From positions 59,919-123,918 of the forward strand of contig NZ_JAPNLJ010000021.1 in assembly GCF_026627445.1 (NCBI RefSeq): 64,000 nt of DNA, given 5' to 3'. Below, one piece after another: positions 7,503 to 16,833 of the stretch (within the stretch, counting starts at the first letter, position 1; the number at the start of each line of letters is the position of its first letter). The stretch comes from Streptomyces sp. H27-H1. Lineage in GTDB: Bacteria; Actinomycetota; Actinomycetes; Streptomycetales; Streptomycetaceae. The notes below the pieces were generated by a model. The model saw only the letters and a list, made by a program, of their open reading frames with translations, did no database searches and was not told the DNA's origin. The position numbers and the translations under genes were made by a program.

Positions 7503-8180
7503 ATGGACGAGGCCACCCCGCCGACCGGACCAGTCCCCTTCCATGCCGCCGCCGCGGCACTGGAGAGCATCCACCAAGCACTAAGGGACGCGCAGCACCC
7601 GGCCGCCGGTACACCGACGTCCAACACGGAACCAACGACGGAGGCGGCGATCGTGGGCCCGCATTCCGCTCTGGCGGCGCTGTTGATGCTCCGCGAGATC
7701 CGCGAGGAGCTCGCCGGCTGGGAGAGTGGCCTGATCGAAACCGCCCGCGGGCACGGCGCCAGCTGGGCCGACCTCGCCGGTCCCCTCGGGGTCGCCAGTC
7801 GCCAGGCAGCCGAACGCCGCTACCTGCGACTGCGCCCCGGCGCCGCCGGAACCACCGGCGACGAGCGCGTCCAGGCCACCCGCGACACCCGCGCCGCCGA
7901 CCGCACCGTCATCACCTGGGCCCGCGACAACGCCGCCGACCTACGCCGCCTCGCCGGACAGATCACCGCCCTCACCAACCTGCCCGCCGACTTCGAGAAC
8001 GCGGTCGGCGACGTGAACCTGGCTCTGGGCAACGACGACGCCGCCAGCCTCGTGGGCCCCCTGACCGACACCCGCCCCCACCTGCGGCCCGAAGACGCCG
8101 AACTCGCCGAACGCATCGACGCCCTGACCCGACACACCAAACAGCTCCGCCAGAACACCCACAACCAGCGCAGCACTTGA
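7503..8180 (+). CDS. rheA: RheA-like heat-shock repressor
   Basis: 225 residues from ATG 7503 (GGAGAG six bases upstream); in-frame GTG 7488 or ATG 7491 would add four or five residues. RheA of S. albus is a DNA-binding thermosensor of about 231 residues encoded divergently from hsp18. Here the size, position and operator all agree. The central segment SWADLAGPLGVASRQAAERRY reads as a helix-turn-helix; the C-terminal half is helical (DLRRLAGQI, RIDALTRHTKQLR) and may carry dimerisation. Identity as RheA rests mainly on context, as I cannot align it to the original. Confidence 0.82.
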   Translation: MDEATPPTGPVPFHAAAAALESIHQALRDAQHPAAGTPTSNTEPTTEAAIVGPHSALAALLMLREIREELAGWESGLIETARGHGASWADLAGPLGVASRQAAERRYLRLRPGAAGTTGDERVQATRDTRAADRTVITWARDNAADLRRLAGQITALTNLPADFENAVGDVNLALGNDDAASLVGPLTDTRPHLRPEDAELAERIDALTRHTKQLRQNTHNQRST

Positions 8181-8246
8181 GCTGAACCCGGCCCTCAGCC
8201 GGCCGACAGGTCCGAGGGCCCAGCCAAAGCCAAGGAGTGATCCACC

Positions 8247-8642
8247 ATGGCCGAACCCCTCGACCGGGCCGCTGGCAAGGACATCGCCGTGCAGGTCCTG
8301 GACCACGCGGTCGTGATCCGGCCCACCGGCGAGATCGACCTCGAGACCGCATCCTTGCTGCGGCTCGCCCTCGGCGACGCCCTCACCCACGCCTCGCCGG
8401 CCAAGCCTGTCGTGGTCGACTGCAGCCGCCTCACCTTCTGCGACTCCTCAGCACTCAACACGCTCCTCGCCGCGCGACGCACAGCACAGGCCACCGACAC
8501 CGTCATCCGACTGGCAGCCCCCAACCACCAGCTCCAACGCCTCCTGGAGATGACCGGCACCCTGCCCCTCTTCCCCCTCGACCAAGACGCCTCGGCCGCC
8601 GGCCACCTCTCGCAGGGATGCACAGACGGGCCGACCCAGTAG
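8247..8642 (+). CDS. STAS-domain anti-sigma factor antagonist
   Basis: 131-residue single STAS protein of the SpoIIAA/RsbV/BldG class. Such proteins bind a partner ATPase (anti-sigma factor) when unphosphorylated and are switched off by serine phosphorylation. The phosphorylation loop is VVVDCSRLTFCDSSALNTL, with the target serine in DSS. N-terminal VVIRPTGEIDLET is the typical first strand and helix. GGAG lies 9 bases upstream of ATG 8247. An RsbW-like ATPase on the opposite strand 180 bp away is a possible partner. Confidence 0.9.
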   Translation: MAEPLDRAAGKDIAVQVLDHAVVIRPTGEIDLETASLLRLALGDALTHASPAKPVVVDCSRLTFCDSSALNTLLAARRTAQATDTVIRLAAPNHQLQRLLEMTGTLPLFPLDQDASAAGHLSQGCTDGPTQ

Positions 8643-8821
8643 GACACCCCGGTGATATTCGGGCGCGTACGGCGTAGACGCATCACCGGTCCGGGCCAAA
8701 CCCCTCTCCGGGGCGAGCCACGTGATGCCGCACCGGGTAGAGGGCGTCCAGCGAAGAAGTTCAGACGACCACCGACCTGGTCGGACGGCCCGCCCAAACA
8801 CGTCGCGGGCGGGGCGGTGGC

Positions 8822-9226
8822 TCAGTGTGGAGCAAGGACCGCGGTGATGGTTTTGCCGCCGGGCTGGTCGATACGGATCTGGACTTGGTCGGCCAGGCTG
8901 TTGATGAGGTGCCAGCCGAAGCCTCCCGTCCCACCGATCGTGTCGGGGGCGCGGGCGCCGGGGACCTCAGTGCTCGCGTCGGTGACCGCCACCTTCAGCA
9001 TGCCGTTGCACCGCAGCGTCAGGGCGCACGGACCCGGCGCGTGGCGTACCGCGTTGGTGACCAGCTCGCTGACCAGGAGCAGGACGTCGTCTCTGGCCTG
9101 TTCGCTCATACCGGGAGTGCAGTCGTGCAAGAAAGCACGTGCCTGATCCCGCGCGGCATGGACGCATCCCGCCTGCCCGTCCAAGACGCGCACGACCAAG
9201 CAGGGATCGTGGGAGTACTGATTCAT
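8822..9226 (-). CDS. RsbW-like ATP-binding anti-sigma-type kinase
   Basis: 134-residue single GHKL/HATPase_c_2 domain protein. N-box ELVTNAVRH (residues 52-60), G1 box VAVTDAST and G2 box GGTGGFGWHLI are intact, so it should bind ATP. Members act as serine kinases of STAS proteins and as anti-sigma factors, but many Streptomyces paralogs have unknown partners. Convergent with the STAS gene at 8247. Starts MNQYSHDP at ATG 9226. Confidence 0.88.
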   Translation of the reverse strand: MNQYSHDPCLVVRVLDGQAGCVHAARDQARAFLHDCTPGMSEQARDDVLLLVSELVTNAVRHAPGPCALTLRCNGMLKVAVTDASTEVPGARAPDTIGGTGGFGWHLINSLADQVQIRIDQPGGKTITAVLAPH

Positions 9227-9825
9227 CGGTGTCCGTCACTGTGTCGTGTGTCCTGACTGTTTTCCCGTCATCACACAGCGGCTGCCCGATTCCTTGCGAG
9301 CAATGCGCCCTCACACGGGCCTTGCGCGAGACGCACCGGCGGTCGTGATGCTGGTGGTGCCGGGTCGGCGCGGTCAGGGGCGCTGATGGTAGTGCTCCGC
9401 ACGTCCATGCGGCAGATCCTCACCGAGCCAGGCACAGCCGAAAAGGCCGCACTCCGGGCAGAGGGGCTACCGGCCCAGCAACCGGTCCCGACCACGCCCG
9501 CTCTACACCTGGGCCGTGCGGGTGGCACGCCCACGCAGAACGCCCTTCGCAGCCCGTGGGCGGCCCGCCACCGCAGTAGCGGGTGCCCTCCCGGAGGTGA
9601 CCAGATACCAAAGGGTGACGTGGTGTCACGAACTCGCTACGTCAGCCCTGCGCGAGGGTCAGGGCCCCTGACGTCCGAGGTCTGCACCGCCATCACGGCG
9701 GTTCCCCTTATCGGAAAGGACACCGCGACCCGGCGCCGAGCGAACAAGACCGTCCGGCGGGTGGGAACGGTCGCGGAGGTGACATTCCCCAGCGCGAAAC
9801 CGGGCCCGTGACGTGGTCCGCAACT
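9227..9825. other. gene-free stretch with an orphan lamin-tail-gene upstream element
   Basis: No convincing gene. Bases 9607-9700 align with 49828-49927, the region just upstream of the lamin-tail-domain gene at 50.0 kb: shared blocks are ACCAAAGGGTGAC, GTGTCACG, GGGCCCCT and ACGTC. GTGAC-N5-GTCAC is an inverted repeat in both. Here no such gene follows, so this is probably a leftover promoter region. Confidence 0.55.
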
Positions 9826-10368
9826 TCAATGCGGACGGCTTCCAGCAGCGGTGCTCGCCCCGGGCGGGCGCACCATGAAGACGTCGATCGGGTCCTGGTT
9901 TTCCACGACGAATCCGTGGCGCTCGTAGAGTCGGCGGGCAGCACTGCCCTTCAAGACGGTCAAACCCACGGTCACGCCGTGCGTGTCCGTTCCCTCCAGC
10001 ACCGTGCGCAGGACAGCGGACCCGAGCCCTCGTCCCTGATGGTGCGGAGCAAGGTAGAAGTGCTCCAGCCATTGCCTGCCGTCGGCAGGCCGGACCGTGA
10101 CGCATCCTGCGAGTTCGTTGTCGATCATGATGACGGACGTGTGCTGCATGGAGAATGAATCCCGTAGCCGTTGTCGCACCCGGTGCCCGTCGTAGCGCCC
10201 GAGGCGTTCCAAATCCGCACGCATGACCGTGGCCCGCAACTCCGCGATCACCTCGATGTCCGCCGCCACCGCAGAACGCAGCACCCAGCCCGCGACCTGC
10301 ACCGACGTAGCCCGTGCAGGCACCACCACGGCTGATTGCGCGCCTATCCCCGCCACCCCAGCATCCAC
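9826..10368 (-). CDS. GNAT-family N-acetyltransferase
   Basis: 180-residue acetyltransferase using acetyl-CoA; substrate unknown. The acetyl-CoA loop motif QGRGLGSAVL (Q/R-x-x-G-x-G/A) follows the strand WLEHFYLAPHH, and the C-terminal LYERHGFVVENQ is typical. The first 25 residues are poorly conserved looking, so the true start may be at a later codon before WVLRSA. GTG 10368 is the most upstream option. The neighbouring plus-strand DNA is a LysR remnant. Confidence 0.8.
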   Translation of the reverse strand: MDAGVAGIGAQSAVVVPARATSVQVAGWVLRSAVAADIEVIAELRATVMRADLERLGRYDGHRVRQRLRDSFSMQHTSVIMIDNELAGCVTVRPADGRQWLEHFYLAPHHQGRGLGSAVLRTVLEGTDTHGVTVGLTVLKGSAARRLYERHGFVVENQDPIDVFMVRPPGASTAAGSRPH

Positions 10369-10408
10369 GGCCCGAGTATCTCAGTCCGCCTGCTCTGAAT
10401 ACGGCTAC

Positions 10409-10735
10409 AGGGTTGCGGCCGCGCGACTCCACGTCACCGCCCCCGCGATGAGCCGGAGGCTGAGCCGCATTCGGCGCACGACCGGGGATCAGATCCTGGT
10501 GCGCACCGGCCGCACGATGACCCCGACGCCATATGCAATCGCCGTCCGGGCGCACCACCCGAGCGCGCCGGGCATCCGTGCCGAGAGCGTGGGCGAGACC
10601 CGCCTCGTCATCGTCGTGAGGCGCGGGCACCCCCTGACCCGCGGCAGCACCCTCACCGCGCAACGGTACGCGGCAGCTGAGCACGTCACCGTCTCTCGAC
10701 GTGGAAACCTGAGCAACGCCCTGGACGACGCCCCG
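10409..10735 (+). pseudogene. LysR-family regulator remnant
   Basis: An open frame encodes pieces of a LysR regulator in order: helix-turn-helix part AARLHVTAPAMSRRLSRIRR and TGDQILVRTGRTMTPTPYA, then VVRRGHPLTRGS and QRYAAAEHVTVSRRG from the effector-binding domain. The first recognition helices, the linker and most of the effector domain are missing, and no start precedes it. It runs into the sulfite-oxidase-like gene, whose own N-terminus looks shortened, which suggests a deletion that joined two genes. Confidence 0.75.
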
Positions 10736-10752
10736 CCGGAGCCGCCACAGCC

Positions 10753-11856
10753 GTGGCACCCGCACCCACCGCCGCTCCGCCCGGGATCCTGAAGCCGCTG
10801 CCTCCCGAGCTGTTCACCATCCGGGGCACCAACGCGGAGACGAACTTCGCCGCCCTGCGCGGTACGGGCCAGCTCACCCCGATCGACCGGTTCTTCGTAC
10901 GCAACCACACCGTCGCGCCGCGCCTCGACGCCGACTCCTGGCGGCTGAAGGTGTGGGGCGACGGCCTCTCCAGGGGGCCGGTGGAGTTCTCGTACGACCG
11001 GCTGCGTTCGCTGCCGGCGGTCGAACGGACGCTGTTCATCAAGTGCGCGGGCAACGGCCTCAGCTTCTACACCACACAGCAGGGCCGGCAGGTGACCGGG
11101 ACCGCCTGGACCCTGGGCGCGATCGGGGTGGCCCGCTGGCGCGGGGCACGGCTCTCCGACGTGCTGCGACGGGCAGGGGTGGCCCGGGACGCCGTGGACG
11201 TACTGCCCAGGGGCCTGGATGACGAGGTGGTCACGAACGGGGTGAACCTGGGCCGCGTGCGGCGCCCGCTGCCGGTGGCGAAGGCGCTGGACGACGTGAT
11301 CCTCGCGTACGAGATGAACGGCGAGCCGCTGCCGCCCGACCGCGGCGGGCCGGTCCGGGTGGTCGTTCCGGACTGGATCGGGATCTCCTCGATCAAATGG
11401 GTCGGTGACATCGAGGTGAGCGGCCAGCCGCTGTACACGCCGTGGAACACCGACCTGTACCGGCTGTTCGGCCCCGACCAGCCGCCGCAGGGCAGCGCTC
11501 CACTGACCCGGCAGACCCTCAAGCGCGCCTTCGAGCTGGAGTTGGGCGCACCCTTGCCCCTGCACCGCGCGCGGCTGCTCACCGGCCGCTCCTGGTCGGG
11601 CGCGGCTCCCGTGCACCGGGTGGAGGTCAGCACCGACGGGGGCGCACGGTGGCAGCGGGCCAGACTCCACGACGCACCGCGCCGGGGCGGCTGGGTGCGC
11701 TGGTCGCTGCCGTGGACGCCGCGCACCGCGGGGGCGACCGCGCTGCTGGCGCGGGCCACGGACGGGACCGGCCGGACCCAGCCCGCGACAGCGGCCCACA
11801 ACACGCAGGGCTACCTCTTCGATGCCGTCGTGCGCCACCCGGTGACGGTGGTCTGA
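10753..11856 (+). CDS. sulfite oxidase-like molybdopterin oxidoreductase
   Basis: 367 residues (from GTG 10753). Molybdopterin-binding domain with the catalytic cysteine in LFIKCAGNG (about residue 98) and substrate-side motifs RNHT, PVRVVVPDWIGISSIKWV, followed by the Mo-cofactor dimerisation domain (about residues 240-367, VSTDGGARWQRA). Enzymes of this family oxidise sulfite or reduce sulfoxides; the exact substrate is unknown. Relatives are usually exported by Tat, but no twin-arginine signal is present here and only 18 residues precede the conserved region, directly after a LysR remnant. The gene may be N-terminally truncated, though the catalytic core looks complete. Confidence 0.85.
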   Translation: MAPAPTAAPPGILKPLPPELFTIRGTNAETNFAALRGTGQLTPIDRFFVRNHTVAPRLDADSWRLKVWGDGLSRGPVEFSYDRLRSLPAVERTLFIKCAGNGLSFYTTQQGRQVTGTAWTLGAIGVARWRGARLSDVLRRAGVARDAVDVLPRGLDDEVVTNGVNLGRVRRPLPVAKALDDVILAYEMNGEPLPPDRGGPVRVVVPDWIGISSIKWVGDIEVSGQPLYTPWNTDLYRLFGPDQPPQGSAPLTRQTLKRAFELELGAPLPLHRARLLTGRSWSGAAPVHRVEVSTDGGARWQRARLHDAPRRGGWVRWSLPWTPRTAGATALLARATDGTGRTQPATAAHNTQGYLFDAVVRHPVTVV

Positions 11857-11927
11857 GAGGTTGCCCGTCGGCGGGATTCCACGTACGTCCCGCGCCCTCC
11901 CCCCGCTCGAACCACACCAGCGCGCCG

Positions 11928-11947
11928 CCGCCCGCCGCGGCGGGCGG
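11928..11947. terminator. palindromic terminator after the sulfite oxidase-like gene
   Basis: Perfect 20-bp palindrome CCGCCCGCCGCGGCGGGCGG, 71 bp after the stop codon. Rest of 11857-12160 shows no gene. Confidence 0.55.
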
Positions 11948-12160
11948 GGGCCAGCTATTCCATCGGCCCGCACCGACCACCAGCCGAACGAGACCGCCGC
12001 AGGGACCGCCTACCGGACCGCCGTGCGGGCCGCACGCGGCCTCCAGGACAGTGCGGCCGGTTCGGAGGTTCCGGAGTCGGGCCGGGCAGCCGCGCTCTTT
12101 ACGTGCCCCGTCCCGTCGCGGTTACCTGGAGCACACAGGTACGAGCCACCGGGGGCGAAC

Positions 12161-12826
12161 ATGGCGGGCTGGCATGGGGGATGGGGACGCGGGATCTGGC
12201 GGACCGCGGTGGCGCTGGCCGCGCCGCCGCTGACCGCGGCCCTGGCGCTCGGCGTGGCCTGGGAGTCGGCGAACGGGTCCCTGGGCACCTGGGGATTCTT
12301 CCTCGGCGGGCTGCTGCTCCCGCTGGTCCTTCTCGGCTGGCACGCCGCCCTCGCCGCGCGGCGCGGGGCCTCAGTCATAGCGTTTTCCGCCCTCCCGGCC
12401 GGCCTCGGCGCCATCCTCGCACTCGCATCCGTGGGGCACAGCGTGCTGGAGGACCGCGGCGTCGAGATCAGCTGCGTTGTACTGCAGGTCACCGAGCGCA
12501 CCCGCACGGAATCCTCCATGGATGCCGAGGGCCACTGGACCACCACAACCCGGACCTCCTACGACCATCGCCTGGACTGCCCCGCGGGCGGCCCGGAGCA
12601 CCTGGATACCCCCTCGCGGCTCGCGAAGGAGGGCGAGTCCCTGACGGTGGTGCACGACCCGTTGGGCAAGGCCTCCCCGCGGGCCGCCGGGGACGTCCAC
12701 GGCTGGGGAATGCGCACCGCGGCCGAGGTGGCGGTCGGTGCGGCGGTGCTTCTGGGGCTGGCCGGCGGGATCCAGGAGGCGTACAAGAAGCGACGCTGGA
12801 GACCACGCCAACCAACAAGGCGGTAG
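12161..12826 (+). CDS. DUF3592-like membrane protein
   Basis: 221 residues. Hydrophobic segments at about residues 13-32, 42-60, 68-88 and near 190-207 suggest four membrane helices, with an extracytoplasmic-type domain between the third and fourth (ISCVVLQVTERTRTESS, DHRLDCPAGGPEHL) as in DUF3592 proteins. The tail is basic (KKRRWRPRQPTRR). Function unknown. Starts at ATG 12161 after GGGGGCGAAC. It stands alone on the plus strand with 150 bp to the next gene. Confidence 0.7.
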   Translation: MAGWHGGWGRGIWRTAVALAAPPLTAALALGVAWESANGSLGTWGFFLGGLLLPLVLLGWHAALAARRGASVIAFSALPAGLGAILALASVGHSVLEDRGVEISCVVLQVTERTRTESSMDAEGHWTTTTRTSYDHRLDCPAGGPEHLDTPSRLAKEGESLTVVHDPLGKASPRAAGDVHGWGMRTAAEVAVGAAVLLGLAGGIQEAYKKRRWRPRQPTRR

Positions 12827-12977
12827 AACACCCCAGGGCGACACCCCTCCAGGCATCGAGACACTTCCGGTGGCCGGGGCTGGCGTCCAGCGCGTGTCCG
12901 CATCCGCGGGTGGGAGCTCCTTGCCCTACGGCCCGCGGGTACGCGGACGGCCGCCGGTCCGGGGCTGAGGACGTCTG

Positions 12978-13901
12978 ATGCCCGATGGTGGGTGTGTGAA
13001 CGTGGATGCGGTTGTCGAGGAGTTGTACCTGCTGCCCCCGGCAGAGTTCATCAAGGCGCGGGACGCCCTGGCGGCTGAGGCCCGGAAGGAGGGCGAGAAG
13101 GGCACGGCCAAGGCCATCGCCGCCCTGAGGCGTCCGACGGCGGCCGCGTTCGCCTCGAACCTGCTGGTGCGCCGTCGACCGGAGGAGGTCCGCGCACTCC
13201 TGGACCTCAGCGAGGCGCTGCGCGGGGCGCATCAGTCATTGGACGGTGCACAGCTGCGGGAGCTGTCTCATCGGCAGCACGTGGTGATTGGTGCGCTGGC
13301 GCGTACGGCCCGGGAGCTGGCCGTGGAGGCGGGGCAGGCTGTCAGCGAGGGAACGGTGCGGGAGGTGGAACAGAGCCTGCACGCGGTCGTGGCCGGTGCC
13401 GAGGCTGCCGAGCAGTGGGCGGCCGGCCGGCTGACCACTGCGCTGACCCCGCCGGCCGGCTTCCCTGCCGTCTCGGGTACCGCCGTTCCTGCTCCCACTC
13501 GTACGCCCGCCACGCCGCGTGAGCGACGGCAGCCGAGCGGTGAGACGGCGCCGGCGAAAGAGGCGCCGTCCCGTGCCGAGGTTCGCCACCGGGAAGCGGT
13601 CGCAGGGGCCGAACAGGCCAAGGTTGAAGCCGAACGTGAGAGAGCCTCTCGCGAGGAGGCGCTGGGTACGGCGGAAGACGAACAGAAGCGTCACGAGCGG
13701 AAGGCGGCCGACGCCGAGCGGCAGGTCAAGGTGCTCGAAGGGCAGCTGCAGCAGGCTCAGACCACCCGGGACCAAGCGCGCGAGGCCCTGACCGCGGCCG
13801 CCGACCAGGTCCAGGAAGCGACCCGCGCCGCGAAAACGGCACGGCGTGCCGCGGACAAGGCCAACAGCCGGATCGCGAAGCTGCGGGGCCGGCAGGAGTA
13901 G
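12978..13901 (+). CDS. coiled-coil protein next to Ku
   Basis: 307 residues, function unknown. Residues 1-150 are helical (AKAIAALRRPTAAAFASNLLVRR), a proline-rich linker covers about 155-190, and residues 195-305 form a long charged coiled coil rich in E, A, K and R (QVKVLEGQLQQAQTT). Convergent with the Ku gene with only 21 bp between the stop codons. In Streptomyces a protein of this type recurs beside ku/ligD loci as far as I recall, so a DNA-repair accessory role is conceivable but unproven. Start ATG 12978 after GAGGACGTCTG. Confidence 0.75.
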   Translation: MPDGGCVNVDAVVEELYLLPPAEFIKARDALAAEARKEGEKGTAKAIAALRRPTAAAFASNLLVRRRPEEVRALLDLSEALRGAHQSLDGAQLRELSHRQHVVIGALARTARELAVEAGQAVSEGTVREVEQSLHAVVAGAEAAEQWAAGRLTTALTPPAGFPAVSGTAVPAPTRTPATPRERRQPSGETAPAKEAPSRAEVRHREAVAGAEQAKVEAERERASREEALGTAEDEQKRHERKAADAERQVKVLEGQLQQAQTTRDQAREALTAAADQVQEATRAAKTARRAADKANSRIAKLRGRQE

Positions 13902-13922
13902 TCGCGCTTGGCGCGGGGCCTC

Positions 13923-14909
13923 TCAGGCCAGCGCCTTGAGGAGTTGTTCACGGGTCATGGAGGAGCGGCCGTCGACGTCGGCGGCCGCCGCCTTCCTGTA
14001 GAGCTCGGTCTTCGTCAGAGAATCGAGGTTCTGTCTCTTCGTCGCTCGGACCCGCTTCTTCGCTGTCGCCTTCCGTCTCTGCGGGCTCCCGCTGCCGGTT
14101 GTGGTGGAGGCCTTCTCCCGGGTGTCCTTGGGGCTTCGCGCCCGCTCGACGCTGGCGCGCAGGGCGTCCATGAGATCGATCGCGGGCGAAGCCTTCGGGG
14201 CCGGCTCGGACTTCTCGAGGGTTTCACCGGCCTGCTTGGCCTGGATCAGAGCGGCGACCTTGTCCCGGAAGGTGTCGTGGAACGCTTCGGGATCCCACTC
14301 CATGGTGAGGGCGCCGATCAGCTGCTCGGCCATCTTCAGCTCCTTCGCGGAAGCCTCAGCGCGCCCGGGAAGGCTGCCGGTCACCTCGTTCGGGTCCCGG
14401 ATCTCGTCGGCCCAGTGCAGGGTGTGGAGGGTCAGGAGCCCGTCTTCGGCCTTCACCGCGACGAGGTACTCGTGCTGGCGCATCACGAAAGTGGCCACGC
14501 CGGCCTTGCCCGTCTTGGCGAGGGCCAGTCCGAACAGCCGGTAGATCTTGCCGTACTCCTTGCCGCGGGGCGCCAGGTAGTAGGTCTTGTCGAAGTAGAT
14601 CGGCTCGACCTCGGCCAGGTCCACGAACCCCGAGATCTCCAGGGCCTGGGAGCGGCCCGGCGCGATCTCGTCGAGTTCCTTCGGCTCCACGAGGACGTAC
14701 TCGCCGCCGGCGTCGAATCCCTTGACGATCTCCTCCAGGTCCACCTCGTCGCCAGTGCGTTCGTTGACACGCCGGTTACGAATCCGGTCCGAGGTACCGC
14801 GCTGCAGCTGATGAAAATGGATCGTGTGGCTGTCCGTCGCGGTGTAAAGGCCCACGGGCAGGCTCACCAGCCCGAAACTCAGCGCACCGGCCCACACAGG
14901 TCTGGCCAT
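13923..14909 (-). CDS. ku: non-homologous end-joining protein Ku
   Basis: 328-residue bacterial Ku, which binds DNA ends as a homodimer and recruits LigD. It opens with the family N-terminus MARPVWAGALSFGLVSLPV and has HFHQLQ, RIRNRRVNERTGDEV, YLAPRG and HTLHWADEIR. After the ring domain (to about residue 235) there is a basic linker (QRRKATAKKRVRATKRQ) and a C-terminal SAP/Rho-N-like module (LDSLTKTELYRKAAAADV), typical of Streptomyces Ku. No ligD is in the window. Confidence 0.95.
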   Translation of the reverse strand: MARPVWAGALSFGLVSLPVGLYTATDSHTIHFHQLQRGTSDRIRNRRVNERTGDEVDLEEIVKGFDAGGEYVLVEPKELDEIAPGRSQALEISGFVDLAEVEPIYFDKTYYLAPRGKEYGKIYRLFGLALAKTGKAGVATFVMRQHEYLVAVKAEDGLLTLHTLHWADEIRDPNEVTGSLPGRAEASAKELKMAEQLIGALTMEWDPEAFHDTFRDKVAALIQAKQAGETLEKSEPAPKASPAIDLMDALRASVERARSPKDTREKASTTTGSGSPQRRKATAKKRVRATKRQNLDSLTKTELYRKAAAADVDGRSSMTREQLLKALA

Positions 14910-15018
14910 AGCCGCCACCTCCGCTACCGCCCCCTGCCAGGCCTCTGCCCACACTGCGAGACCTCATGCCGGGTGCGCCGGGTCCGGCTTCGGGGCCGGG
15001 GGCCGGCTTGTCGGTGTT

Positions 15019-15243
15019 GTGCTCGCAGCCGTCCGACCAGGTCGGTCACCGCCGACGGCGAGGGCGTCACGGCGGCGCCCGCCGGGCTTCGACCGCGAGG
15101 CCTACAGGCAGCGGAACACCGTCGAGCGGTACATCAACCGCCTCGAACAGTGGCACGGCCTGGCCACGCCAACGGACAAACTCGCCGTCGCCCACCAGGC
15201 CGCACTCCACCTCGCCGGCCTCCTGATCTGGACCCGACGCTGA
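15019..15243 (+). pseudogene. IS5-family transposase 3' remnant
   Basis: The last 56 codons encode the transposase C-terminus: FDREAYRQRNTVERYINRLEQW then KLAVAHQAALHLAGLLIW. The catalytic glutamate region (RNTVER) is there but everything upstream is lost. It lies in the otherwise gene-free 14910-15258 gap between ku and the sigma-like gene. Confidence 0.85.
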
Positions 15244-15258
15244 CCAAAGAGACAGGAT

Positions 15259-16752
15259 CTAGGGCTGCGACAAGACCTCCCGGACGGCGTCGATGCCGAA
15301 GGCGAGGTCCGCGTGGAAGCTCTGGTGGAGGTCGAAGTCCCGGGTCATGTCGACGTAGTAGCCGTCCGGCAGGGTCGAATCGGCACGCGAGAGGTCGCTG
15401 TTCAGTTCGTCGAGCTGGTGGATCATCCGGTGGGTGTCGCTCAGGGACTGTGTGAGGGCCTCGGCGAGCGGGCCGCCGGACTGAGGGGAGGTGTCCGCAC
15501 CGGGCCGGTGTGACGCGCGCAGTGCCGCCCGCACCGCCGCGCGCCGGAACTGGGCCAAGGCGAGGGACGCTTCGATCCCGTCGTAGGAGACCTCGTTCGT
15601 CCAGGGGTCGTCATGGGCGAGGCCCGACGCCAGGAATCCGACGCGGCGCGGGACGCCGAGGTCCTTCACCGCGTCGAACATCGGCGCGGCGAGCGCGGCG
15701 TCCTGTGCCAGTGCGACCGCGAACGCCCGGGCGTCCTCCCTCCGGAACTCGTCCCTGGTGGCCCGTGTCCCAGACCTCTCGGCTTCCCGCCGGAACCGCT
15801 CCACCTGAAGGGCGAGCACCGCTCCGAGCCGTACGGCCGCCAGCTCGGCCGCGGGAAACACGCCGAGCGCGGCCTCGCGGCCCTGCGCGTCGCACCGGGC
15901 GAGGCCGGCCGCGTACGCCCGTACCCCGGACGGCGCGGGCTCGGCGAACGAGTGCAGCACGGGTGCGCCGAAGGGCGGCACGGGGAGCGAGGGGCCGAGG
16001 TTCCACAGCGGCGGTACGGGGGCGCGGTGAGCGGTGGTCCCGTCCGCATCAATGGAGCCGCTCACCTCGTCCAGCCCGGCCCGCAGGTCGAGTACGGGAT
16101 CCAGCGCGGCGGCCAGCTCGCCCAGCAGTTCCGCGAACCTGACGTCTGCCTCCGCGGACCCCGCGGACGCCTCGGACCCCTCGGCCTCCCCCGGCACCTC
16201 GACACCTCTGGCCTGCCGTGCCCCCGTCTCCGCTCCGAGCAGCTTGCCGACGTGGCGCAAGGTGCGGTGAACCTTCGGCATCGACAGACCCAGCTCGTAC
16301 CCGATCGCTCCCGGCGCACAGCCGGCCAACCGAAAGGCGGTGACATTGAGTTGGCGCTCGTTCAACTCGCTCAGCGGGGCGAGCGCCACCACCGTCCGGG
16401 CCTGCGCCAGGGCGTCGGTGCTGCCCTTCTCCAGGAGGGCGGGCACCGTCCCCTGCGCTGGGCGGAGCGCTCCGCAGCCGCCGCCGACGGTCATCCGGCA
16501 CGTCCAGGCCCGCAGCGCCTGCGCGGTGACCACGGGGGCTCTGGTGTCCTTCGCGGGCCCGGCCGCGTTCGAGCCCAGCAGGTCCATCCACCGCCGGGCC
16601 ACCGTCATCGAGTCCTGGGCGAGTCGTACCGCCTCCACCAGGTCCGCGCCCCGCAGCAGCGACAGGGCGACGAGCGGACCCGCATGCGCCCGGTAGTAGT
16701 CCCCGAACCCGACCCTGCTGACGGACGCCGTATGCGCCGGATCTGCCGCCAT
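15259..16752 (-). CDS. large sigma-70-region-like protein of unknown function
   Basis: 497 residues, not recognised as a named family. Residues 16-60 (FGDYYRAHAGPLVALSLLRGADLVEAVRLAQDS... as a helical block) resemble sigma region 2, and 130-175 (LSELNERQLNVTAF, then AIGYELGLSMPKVHRTLRHV) resemble a region-4 helix-turn-helix. The rest (residues 180-497) is an acidic, alanine-rich extension with a long helical C-terminal part. This could be a degenerate ECF-like sigma factor or a regulator that borrowed the fold. ATG 16752 has GGGAG 10 bases upstream. Stands alone, flanked by an IS remnant and a strong terminator. Confidence 0.6.
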   Translation of the reverse strand: MAADPAHTASVSRVGFGDYYRAHAGPLVALSLLRGADLVEAVRLAQDSMTVARRWMDLLGSNAAGPAKDTRAPVVTAQALRAWTCRMTVGGGCGALRPAQGTVPALLEKGSTDALAQARTVVALAPLSELNERQLNVTAFRLAGCAPGAIGYELGLSMPKVHRTLRHVGKLLGAETGARQARGVEVPGEAEGSEASAGSAEADVRFAELLGELAAALDPVLDLRAGLDEVSGSIDADGTTAHRAPVPPLWNLGPSLPVPPFGAPVLHSFAEPAPSGVRAYAAGLARCDAQGREAALGVFPAAELAAVRLGAVLALQVERFRREAERSGTRATRDEFRREDARAFAVALAQDAALAAPMFDAVKDLGVPRRVGFLASGLAHDDPWTNEVSYDGIEASLALAQFRRAAVRAALRASHRPGADTSPQSGGPLAEALTQSLSDTHRMIHQLDELNSDLSRADSTLPDGYYVDMTRDFDLHQSFHADLAFGIDAVREVLSQP

Positions 16753-16833
16753 TGAGTCAACTCCCTTGCGCTTGGAGCCACTTGTGATTTCCGTTTGAGT
16801 TCAGGGTAGAGGCTCGGCACGGCGGGACGGAAA

